In this document: positions 55,924 to 64,000 of the stretch, one piece after another
How positions within the stretch are numbered: position 1 is the stretch's first letter
Layout of the letters: each line of letters begins with the position of its first letter
Source: Pseudorasbora parva
Lineage: Eukaryota > Chordata > Actinopteri > Cypriniformes > Gobionidae
Length of the DNA stretch: 64,000 nucleotides
NCBI RefSeq assembly: GCF_024679245.1
Contig: NC_090173.1
Span: forward strand, 13,013,513-13,077,512
Direction of reading: 5' to 3'
Translations under genes and position numbers: made by a program
Notes under the pieces: generated by a model
Databases searched by the model: none
What the model saw: only the letters and a program-made list of their open reading frames with translations
Told to the model about the DNA's origin: nothing

Positions 55924-56871
55924 ATGGTCCTACCCTTCGGGCTCATGGTGCTCAAGCACCACAGCCAGTTGGGGCTTCGGGTCAGCTGGGAGAAGAGCAA
56001 ACTCTGCCCGACACAGAGGATCTCTTTTCTCGGTATGGAGCTGGATTCGGTCGCCCTGACAGCGCGCCTCACCGAGGAGCACGTCCAGTCGGTGTTGAAC
56101 TCCTTGAATTCGTTCAAACGCAGGACTGCTGTCCCACTGAAACAATTTCAGAGGCTCCTGGGGCATATGGCATCCGTAGCTGTGGTAACGCCGCTCGGGT
56201 TGCTCCATAACGCTGGCTATACGACCAAGGTGAGTCCCAAGGTACACCGAGGTGCCACCAAACCTTCAGCCCGTGGTCGGACCCTGTGTTTCTATGGGTG
56301 GGGATGCCCCTAGAAAAGGTATCCAGGCATGCGATTGTTTCCACGGATGCCTCATCCACGGGCTGGTGTGCCACGTACAATGGGCTTGCAGTTTCGGACC
56401 TCAACTGCAATGGCACATCAACTGCCTAGAGTTGTAAGCAGTTCGTCTTGCCCTGAGCCGCTTCAAGACGCCACTCCAGGGCAAGCATGTTCTCGTCCGT
56501 ACGGACAGCACTGCGGTCGTAGCGTACATCGACAAACAGGGTGGTCTATGCTCCCGACGCATGTCACAACTCGCCCCCGCCACCTCCTGTTATGGAGTCA
56601 GAAGTATCTGAGGTCACTTCGTGCCACTCATATTCTGGGCCTGCTCAATCGTGTGGCCGACGAGCTCTCACGACAGCCAGTGCTTCCGGGAGAGTGGAGA
56701 CTCCATCCCCAGGTAGTCCAGCTGATTCGGGATCGCTTCGGGGCAGCACAGGTAGACCTGTTTGCCACCCCGGACACGGCGGCCCATTGCCTCAGCTGGC
56801 CCCGGGGCCTAGGAAAATATGCGTTTCCCCCAGTGAGCCTTCTTGCACAGACATTATGCAAGGACTGGTAG
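55924..56871 (+). pseudogene. DIRS pol remnant (RT end, RNase H)
   Basis: VSWEKSKLCPTQRISFLGME and LEEHVQSVLNSLN-like segments mark the RT thumb; RNase H appears in shifted frames (VRTDSTAVVAYIDKQGG near 56500; LNRVADELSRQPVLPGEW near 56680), followed by AAQVDLFATPD. Several frame changes and a deletion near 55950 that removes the YLDD region make it non-functional. Confidence 0.75.
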
Positions 56872-58028
56872 GACGAGGAGCAGGTCCTGTTAGTGAAGCC
56901 ATACTGGCCCAACAGGACGTAGTTCCCGGAACTAGTGCTCCTTGCGACAGCACCTCCTTGGCCCATTCCTCTGAGGAAGGACCTCCTGACTTGAAGATGG
57001 GGCACCCTCTGGCACCCACGTCCGGACCTCTGGAAACTCCATGTCTGGTCCCTGGACGTGACACAGAGGTTCTAGGTGGCCTGCCACAGGCTGTGGTAGA
57101 CACCATCACTTCCGCTAGAGCTCCCTCTACAAGGCACCTCTATGCGTTGAAGTGGAACCTGTTCGTTGAATGGTGCTCTTCCCCCGGAGATGTTTGGTGG
57201 GGCCGTGCTTTCCTTTCTACAAGATGGGTTGGAGAGAAGGCTGTCTCCCTCCACCCTCAAGTTGTATGTGGCCGCAATCGCTGCCAATCACAAACTAGTA
57301 GAAGGCAAGTCTTTGGGGAAGCACGACCTGATTGTCAGGTTCCTGAGGGGCGCGAGGAGATTAAATCCGCCTTGCCCCCCTCTATACCCTCTTGGGACCT
57401 GCCTCTAGTGCTCAGTGCACTTCAGAGACCTCCCTTTGAGCCTTTGCAGTCTGTGGAGTTAAAAATTCTGTCTCTAAAGACAGTACTCCTGACTGCATTG
57501 GCCTCTATCAAGAGGGTAGGGAACCTGCAGGCATTTTCGGTCTACAAATCGTGCCTGGAATTTGGGCCGGACTACTCTCACATAATCCTGAGACCCTGGC
57601 CTCGATACGTGCCCAAGGTTCCAACCACTCCCTTCCGGGACCAGGTGGTGAGCCTGCAAGCGCTGCCTTCGGAGGAGGCAGACCCAGCCCTGGCTTTTCT
57701 CTGTCCTGTCCGAGCCCTTCGGACTTATGTGGACAGAACGCAAAGCTTTAGGACCTCAGAGCAGCTCTTCGTCTGTTACAGAGGACAGCAGAAGGGAAAG
57801 GCCGTCTCCAAGCAGAGGATGGCCCACTGGATAGTGGATGCCATTGTCTTGGTGTATGAGTCCCAAGACGTCCCCTGCCTGCTCGGGATTAGAGCCCACT
57901 CCACCAGGGGTGTTGCCTCGTCCTGTGCACTTGCTCGTGGCACCTCGCTGACAGATATTTGTAGAGCTGTGGGCTGGGGGACACCCAACACGTTCGCTCA
58001 ATTTTATAGCCTACGTGTAGAGCCGTAA
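56541..58028 (+). pseudogene. DIRS tyrosine recombinase with compensating frameshifts
   Basis: The frame ends at the normal DIRS terminus. Visible YR parts: PSTRHLYALKWNLFVEWC, TALASIKRVGNLQAFS (catalytic arginine), RAHSTRGVASS (H-x-x-R) and PNTFAQFYSLRVEP with the nucleophilic tyrosine. Between about 57178 and 57370 the reading frame is shifted: the conserved residues there (AVLSFLQDGLERR, KHDLIVRFLRGARRLN) are encoded in a neighbouring frame, and the main frame is restored afterwards. Two opposite indels thus leave an open but scrambled ~65-residue segment. The catalytic C-terminus is complete, unlike the copy at 19982. Confidence 0.85.
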
Positions 58029-58729
58029 TCTTCCCATGTACTCACTTCTCATAGTCGGTAGCACCGGAGTGCCCGTTCTAGTGTCGGCTTGCTGCGCCAC
58101 TCCCTTCCTCATGGAACGGATACGTGCGCTTATATGCTCCAGTCGAGTTTCCCAGTATGGCGAACCCTGTCGAGTCCTCCGCAACCCGCGGCAGTCAGAC
58201 GTGGCGGAGCGTCTGACGCCAGGTCTAACACTCGTATGCATTGTGGAACTTGTGTTAGGCTGGGTTCCATATGTAGTGACCTCCACGGCGGTCCCATATG
58301 TGTATTCTCCAGGGTACGGCTCCCTACGGCTCCCTACCGTGTCTTTCCCTCCACAGAGCCCGCTCTGCCGTCTCAGTGCGTTGACTTTCCCCTGCCCAAC
58401 AGGGCCGGGGCCACCCCTGGGACTCCCGTATGTTGTACTGCCCATGGCCAGTCCATACGTGTAATTTCCACATGGTATCCCCTTTCGGGGTAGTGTGGCT
58501 TCCGCAGCGGCCTCCAGGGGCACACTTTCCCAGCGTTATCCAATAGTCCACTGATTGGGTCTTGTGGGATGGCAGTGTGACTCTCCCTGCAGGAAATTCC
58601 CCGCCCGTTTAGATTGGGTCCAAGGGACTCCCGCAGGGAGCTGGAAGTGGTAGTAACTGTGGCGTTTTCCATAGGGATCTCAATTCGTCTGTACGACGTA
58701 CGTCATAGTGACCGACTGAAAGGGAACGT

Positions 58730-59460
58730 CTCGGTTACGTACGTAACCCTCGTCGCTGAAGGAGGTAACGGAGACATATGTCCCGTCCCCACAGTTGCTG
58801 TACCATCACTGCAGCTCGAGCCACGGGTTTGGCTCCTCAGTGAAAAACTGAATGACTGCAGCCTGAAACACACGGGTGGAAAGACATCCTGAAAAGGACG
58901 GCACATCACCGGTGTAGCTCTTTTGTGAGGAAAATTTGCTCTTTTAGTGCTGAAGCACCCAGGGATCGACCACGGCAGAATAACAGGTTTTGTGTGCAGC
59001 CCGTGTCTGCTTTCGCGAGAAAAGGAACACGCCCACCGAACCAACTGTGGTGTGTGTGTGTGTGTGTGTGTAGTGCAATTTGCTCAGTTTCTCAAGTTTG
59101 CTGTGAAAACAGCAGCTCTCTCAGCAGCAGTGAGATCGCGGTCGTGCTGTCTTGTGCCCTCTGGCCAACACAAGAGCAATTTCCCCCAGCACACGCTTTC
59201 TCTCTCGCAGATAGAAGGCAGTCAGATGTTTCATCAACGCCGTTCGAAGAGAATGACAACAGTGCGTGGCGATCGCTTCCGCTTTATACCCGCGCAGCGG
59301 GGTGCGATATGCAAAGCACGCACGCCAATGTTCATTGGCCCGTTTTCTATATCTCGAAGCTGATAGGGGCTCCCAGAAGTGATCCCAATTCATCGGTACG
59401 ACGTACATCTCCGTTCCCTCCTTCAGGGAACGAGGGTTACATACGTAACCAAGACGATAT
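58730..59460 (-). repeat. DIRS 3' inverted terminal repeat
   Basis: Bounded by CTCGGTTACGTACGTAACCC (58729) and the complementary CGAGGGTTACATACGTAACC (59430), with CTGAAGGAGGTAACGGAGAC and CCGTTCCCTCCTTCAGGGAA partners. It resembles 26230-26812 in the same orientation. A (GT)n run is at 59050-59072. Confidence 0.7.
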
Positions 59461-59479
59461 TTAAAAGTCTTTTTTTATC

Positions 59480-59816
59480 TTCAGTTGATTTCATGTAAGG
59501 CTGTGAATGAAGAAAGTTCTTATTTTTCTTTCTTTTAGTGCTTATTCACAGCAGGTGTTTGAATGATTGAATGTTTCAGGTACATCAAACTAAACTTTAA
59601 ATAACATAATATTAACATTAAGGAGATTATGTTCTTCCAATGTTACAAATCAACGTTCCTAGAATATTTTCAAACATTGAAAAAGAACAAACATTTCAAA
59701 CATTTGAGGAACATCATACCTTTTAAAACACGTTTCTCTTTAAAACACTGGATATTTTTTTATGTTCCCAGAACCAACACTGAATATTTACAACAAAAAT
59801 CTGTTAGCTAGGTAGT
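59480..59816 (-). repeat. GCTAACAG-type inverted end, right copy
   Basis: Ends AAAAATCTGTTAGCTAGG; reverse complement of 53354-53600. The pair encloses the DIRS element at 55865-59460. Confidence 0.6.
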
Positions 59817-60525
59817 CACATTTCGAGTTCTTGGTGTCCATGAACAAAAATGGTTTAAGAAACACTAATCTGCACATCATCTCTTGGTTTGGAGAACTAT
59901 TTAATATAATTTTCCCCTATTGATGCAAAATCAAGTACTTTACACCTAAATAAATAATTAGCAATTTTGACAAAAGTCACAGTGATCACCCACACCAATA
60001 GAAGTCAGTATAAAGTACAGATTGTTAAAAAAAAAACCCGTTAAATTCATAGCAAAAAATAAAAAAGTAATGTTCAAAAAAAAAAAAAAAATTCACTGTT
60101 ATAATGTGACTTGTATTTTATACTTAAAAAACTATAAACTGTTTGTTTAATATAATTTTCCCCAATTGACGCAAAATCAAGTACTAACCTGAGAACCCTG
60201 ATTTTGATCCTGGACTGATCCTGAGGGTGGAGTTTGGTTAGCCATTACTGCCAATACAATGTGTTCACACCACAATATTTATTGTACACAAACATTTACA
60301 CAACATATTTATACTTTTAGATAGTAAAAAGGTTCATATTATCCACATTAAAAAAAGATTTACACCTAAATTAATTATTTGCACATAGACAACATCTATT
60401 TAAAGTTGAAGTATTCATCCACACCAACAGGAGTCATTATTAAGTACAGACTGTTAAAAATCCATAACAAATAAAACAAAGGTACTGTTAAATCCATTCC
60501 ATTTCTATTTATATATTTTTTCATG

Positions 60526-60613
<88 letters not shown>

Positions 60614-60904
60614 GCTCTAAATAAATAAATAAATAAATGTATAAATTTATTTCAAAATAAATAAATACATTTTAATCAGAGAATAGCATCAAGTCAGTTT
60701 AACTCCTGGGATATTGATCTGGTCAGTTAAGTAACAGAGGGGGTTGGTAAGCAGTTTCAGCTGCTTTAGCGTTAATGAAACTAGATGGGCAACAGTGAGA
60801 TGACCTCCCAAACAGGAAAGGTTTTACAGGTGGAGGCCACTGACATTTATTTCCCTACTCATCTTTTCTAACTATATATATATATATAATCAAAACTCAG
60901 ACTG
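59817..60904. other. Gene-free AT-rich stretch with a split duplication
   Basis: A ~130-bp segment at 59903-60030 recurs as two pieces at 60145-60190 and 60359-60455. An (AT)n tract lies at 60529-60611, followed by AAAT repeats. Confidence 0.6.
60529..60611. repeat. (AT)n microsatellite
   Basis: About 41 AT units. Confidence 0.95.
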
Positions 60905-62100
60905 TATTATAAGGGGCCAGCCATGGGGTTCAACCACCTTCAAGTGGTAACAAAACAAGCCAATGGCAAGCCATTCCCCTGGATATACGGGTATATAAGC
61001 TTGCCGGAAAATCACCCGTTCAACTTTTTGCCAAGCAGCTGTATATCAGCACTATGCCAATTTGCTTTCATTGACAAGAGGGGACATTCTGTGTTGACCA
61101 TCACGATGTTAAGATCAAGACTCCAATACCTTGAAAAAGTTTAAGTCCCCTCTGCTATTTCCACTTCAGGTTGCTCTGCACTGCAGAGGACCACTTTGGT
61201 TAATTCACAGAGTGATATTGGGGTGGGAGGGGTCTTGACTCCTCTGGAGATGAAGACTTGGCAGTGCCAGACCCGGTGTTGACTGTCATGCTTTCCAGGG
61301 CCTCCACCTGGAAGGGCCAAACCCTCATGGTTGGATTATTGCTGTGCAGCACGCCCCCTGCCGAGATACCATTATCCCTGCCCTGCTTCCTTTCTATCTG
61401 GGGATGCATGAGGAAATCATAACATTGTGGAACGCACCTTTTACAGCCCCCTGTGAGGTCTAACATTTTTATGTTTCACATAAGAGTTTATTTCTGTTTT
61501 GCCACTGGTCCAACAAAAAAAGAACAGTTTCCTCAATCAGTTTGCTCTCTCACTCTCATCCCCTTCTACCACAGAGCAGAAGTTTGCGGTTCGAGGACAC
61601 ATTGCCTTCTCACGCATCTCCAGCCACTCCCTCGTGGGAACCATGGAGCCAGGTAAGAGTCGCATCACTCTCACTGCTACTATTTCTGGATGCTATGCCT
61701 CCTGAGTTGGGCCCCAGACTCAGACTCAGTTAGGCTATTCAGTTTACCTGGCACCACCCCAGGATCAGCAACATCCTGTTTACATCAGAATCAGACAAAG
61801 ATGCCCCTGTCCTGTGTGCGGAGATTGATTACCTGCTGGTGAAGGACACAATACAGCCGCTCCCTCCAGCCAAATTGAAGTCAGGGTTTTACAGCCCATA
61901 CTTCCTACCCAAGAAAGGTGGTGGGTTAAGTCCGATCTTAAATCTCGGGCCCTTCACAAGCTCCTGTTCAAGATGCTTTTGAGAGTTGGGCATACTAGTA
62001 CATTGTCCTCCCCTTCAAGCTGTCCCTTTCTCCCTGCGTCTTCACGAAGGTTGTGAAGGCTGCCCTTATCCCGGGAAGTGCGCACTCACATTTTCAACTA
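60905..62100 (+). mobile_element. DIRS fragment, gag and start of RT
   Basis: Near 61060-61144 the plus strand encodes gag N-terminal sequence (FAFIDKRGHSVLTITMLRSR) related to 26068-26277. At 61800-62090 it encodes the RT start: EIDYLLVKDTIQPLPPAKLK, SGFYSPYFLPKKGGGLSPIL. A TATA-like GGGTATATAAGC lies at 60989-61000. Stops and deletions are frequent. A Tc1 end cuts it at 62101. Confidence 0.65.
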
Positions 62101-62640
62101 CAGTGCATCCGGAGAGTATTCACAGCGCTTCACTTTTTCAATATTTTATGTTACAGCCTTATTCCAAAATTAAATTAGTTAAATTTGTATTTTTTTCCCC
62201 TCAATTCTACAAACAATACCCCATATCAATGACGTGATGCTGCCACCACCATGCTTTTCTGTAGGGATGGTATTGGCCAGGTGATGAGCAGTGACTGGGT
62301 TCCTCCAGACATGCCGCTTGCCATTCAGGCCAAAGAGTTTAATCTTTGTTTCATCAGACCAGAGAATTTTGTTTCTCATGGTCTGAGAGTCATTCAGGTG
62401 CCTTTTGGCAACTTCCAGGCAGGCGGTCATAAAATAAAACACTGGCGCTCTGTCAGAGTGACCATCGGGTTCTTGGTCACCTCCCTGACTAAGGCCCTTC
62501 TCCCCCGATCACTCAGTTTGTCCAGGCAGGCCAGCTCTTGGAAGAGTCTGAATGATGGAGGCCATTGTGCACATTGGGACCCTCAATGCTACCTAAATTA
62601 TTCTGTACCCTTCCCCAAGGACAATTCCTTGGACTTCATG
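62101..62640 (-). mobile_element. Tc1-like element, truncated
   Basis: The left end CAGTGCATCCGGAGAGTATT follows a TA and is a fish Tc1 terminal repeat. On the minus strand 62442-62230 encodes part of the DDE domain (NKILWSDETKIKLFGLNGKR, HVWR, KHGGGSI), continuing antisense to about 62640. No right terminal repeat was seen. Confidence 0.75.
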
Positions 62641-62647
62641 ACAGCTT

Positions 62648-62694
62648 CATGGAAACCAGCCTTGGGCTACAGGGCGATATGGCTGCTGGCAATA
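62648..62694 (-). mobile_element. 5S-SINE head fragment
   Basis: GGAAACCAGCCTTGGGCTAC + AGGGCGATATGGCTGCTGG matches the right ends of the two long copies. Confidence 0.6.
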
Positions 62695-63058
62695 TCTTAC
62701 TCAAATCTCACTCTCCAATGTCCAGTGGCTTGTTTTGTTACCATTTGAAGGTGATCAGGCTCCCAAGTGAGATTCCACAATGGCAGCCTGACGACGTAAC
62801 GCGGGTTACAACATGAAGACAAGACCTTTTTTTTTTTCTTAACCTATACAATATATTTGTGTGAGGAACAGAGGGAGATATGTTTTTATTCACTGATAAT
62901 ATTCCTTAGATTTAGACTGAAATCCTGCTTAGATTTCAAAGGATTTATAGAAAACAGTTGCAGCTTGATTTTAAGAGACGAACATGAGAGGCACCAGAAC
63001 ATTTGGTTCTATGTAATTATATATGTAACACATACAATTCACTTCAGTTAATACTTAC

Positions 63059-63157
63059 TTGGTTCAAAAACTTGTAAAATCATCAGAAATAAGGTGTAGA
63101 GGAATTCAGAAGAAAAGACAATGATTCTCAGATCTCCAACTGCACGATCACCATTAA
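63059..63157 (-). CDS. Candidate hydrophobic exon of a neighbouring Ig-type gene
   Basis: On the minus strand TTTTGTCCTTAG precedes a 99-bp open segment closed by CCAAGTAAGTA. In phase 1 it reads NGDRAVGDLRIIVFSSEFLY followed by TLFLMILQVFEP, with a hydrophobic stretch interrupted by one glutamate, and it exits in phase 1. Length, phase and position resemble the transmembrane exon at 1359-1460. Its Ig exons would lie to the right of 64000. The glutamate makes a single-pass helix less certain. It could also be a chance open frame between good splice motifs. Confidence 0.35.
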
Positions 63158-63207
63158 CTAAGGACAAAAATAAAATATTAGATGGACAATATTAGAATGA
63201 ATGAATG

Positions 63208-63786
63208 AATGAGGCATTTATATAGCGCTTTCAAATGTACTACTGTACACCCAAAGCGCTTCACACTCATGTCAGGGGTCTCTCCTCAACCACCACCAGT
63301 GTGCAGCATCCACTTGGATGATGCGAAGGCAGCCACAGTACAACGGCGCCAGTGCGCTCACCACACACCAGCGATAGGTGGAGAGGAGAGAGGGTGATAG
63401 AGCCAATTCAGTGGATGGGGATTATTAGGAGGCCATGATTGGTAAGGGCCAATCAAGGGAATTTGGCCAGGAAACCGGGGTTACACCCCTACTCTTTTAC
63501 GAGAAGTGCCATGGGATTTTTAATGACCACAGAGAGTCAGGACCTCGGTTTAACGTCTCATCCGAAGGACGGTGCTCTTTGACAGTATAGTGTCCCCATC
63601 ACTATACTGGGGTGTTAGGACCCACACAGACCACAGGGTGAGCACCCCCTGCTGGCCTTACTAACACCTCTACCAGCAGCAACCAGATTTTCCCAGTTGG
63701 TCTCCCATCCAGGTACTGACCAGGCTCAGCCCTGCTTAGCTTCAGTGGGAAACCAGTCTTGGGCTACAGGGTGATATGGCTGCTGG
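63208..63786 (-). mobile_element. 5S-rRNA-derived SINE (SINE3-like), copy 2
   Basis: Homologous to 18502-19058 over its whole length, with the 5S-like head at the right end (GGTCTCCCATCCAGGTACTG; GCTACAGGGTGATATGGCTG) and TTTATATAGCGCTTTCAAAT at the left tail. Confidence 0.85.
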
Positions 63787-64000
63787 ATGACAATTGTATG
63801 TTCACCATTGTTTTCAGTTCATCGATTCAATCCATACAGCATAACAACTTAATTAAAGTGATTACTCAAAAAATATAGATGGAAATTAAATTGGTAGGAA
63901 GTTGATTAGTGTGCTGTAGTGAACAGCACATTCAAGGGCCCAGTTTATGACTGGTTCCCTCTTTGTCCATAAGAGTGCCCTTATGAAAAATAATTTTATT
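63787..64000. other. Short gene-free end of the window
   Basis: Nothing recognised. Confidence 0.3.

Larger units (their letters stand above)
55865..59460 (+). mobile_element. DIRS retrotransposon, 5'-truncated
   Basis: Begins inside RT and runs through RNase H, the tyrosine recombinase and the 3' UTR to an inverted terminal repeat at 58730-59460. That repeat carries GGTATAAAGCGG-type promoter sequence on the minus strand (about 59278-59292), i.e. facing against the coding strand, as DIRS ITRs do. Gag and most of RT are absent. Confidence 0.85.

Noticed and set aside
63690..63786. 5S rRNA gene
   Set aside because: Only part of 5S is matched, with substitutions, and it is fused to a long SINE body also present at 18502-19058.

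Overview
This window is vertebrate nuclear DNA, almost certainly from a teleost and probably a cyprinid. Three things point there: intron-split immunoglobulin-superfamily exons with GT/AG splice sites and uniform phase-1 junctions; a dense mix of fish-type transposons (DIRS, Tf1/sushi-like Gypsy, L2 and esterase-type LINEs, Tc1, hAT, piggyBac-like, 5S-derived SINE); and long (AT)n, (AG)n and (AC)n tracts. Nothing bacterial, viral-episomal or CRISPR-like was found. The species is an inference from repeat types; no database search was possible.

The only host gene I can assemble lies on the minus strand. A signal-peptide exon (34152-34101) is followed, after a ~28 kb intron packed with transposons, by two Ig V-type exons (6139-5795 and 5705-5349) and a transmembrane exon (1460-1359). 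Every junction is phase 1, so the four exons read through as a B7/butyrophilin-like type I membrane protein. An interferon-type (ISRE/IRF) motif sits just upstream of the first exon. A weaker phase-1 hydrophobic exon (63157-63059, minus) may be the membrane exon of a neighbouring paralogue that continues beyond 64000.

Layout. 1-1358: LINE scrap and a dispersed repeat. 1489-4051: a hAT element holding a second complete hAT and a third TIR element, ending 21 bp from the membrane-exon splice acceptor. 5349-6139: Ig exons. 6255-11405: DIRS scrap, then a 30-bp minisatellite split by a nearly full-length L2 LINE. 11533-12839: a TTAA-flanked piggyBac-like derivative. 13045-18435: a complete Tf1/sushi-like chromodomain Gypsy element. 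18502-26812: a 5S-SINE, then a minus-strand DIRS element broken by a second self-priming LTR element, an L2 tail and an LTR-like block. 26813-34800: microsatellites, a 0.65-0.7 kb inverted repeat with a 29-bp VNTR, a Kolobok-like element holding a solo LTR, and the signal-peptide exon. 34800-39156: MITEs, huge (AT)n tracts, and a 396-bp element with the full architecture of a TRIM whose LTRs carry a tRNA-like sequence. 39190-44270: an esterase-type LINE broken by Tc1, L2, a dispersed repeat and hAT. 44712-64000: DIRS pieces, Tc1 elements, MITEs and a 5S-SINE.

The most unusual object is the TRIM-like element at 38761-39156: 177-bp terminal direct repeats, a 4-bp target duplication, a tRNA-His-type primer site, a purine tract, and a tRNA-shaped Pol III box B inside each LTR. 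The two Gypsy-type elements also each show an 11-nt self-priming match between LTR and primer site. All autonomous transposons here carry visible lesions, so the genes mostly do not work together; the Ig gene is the exception.
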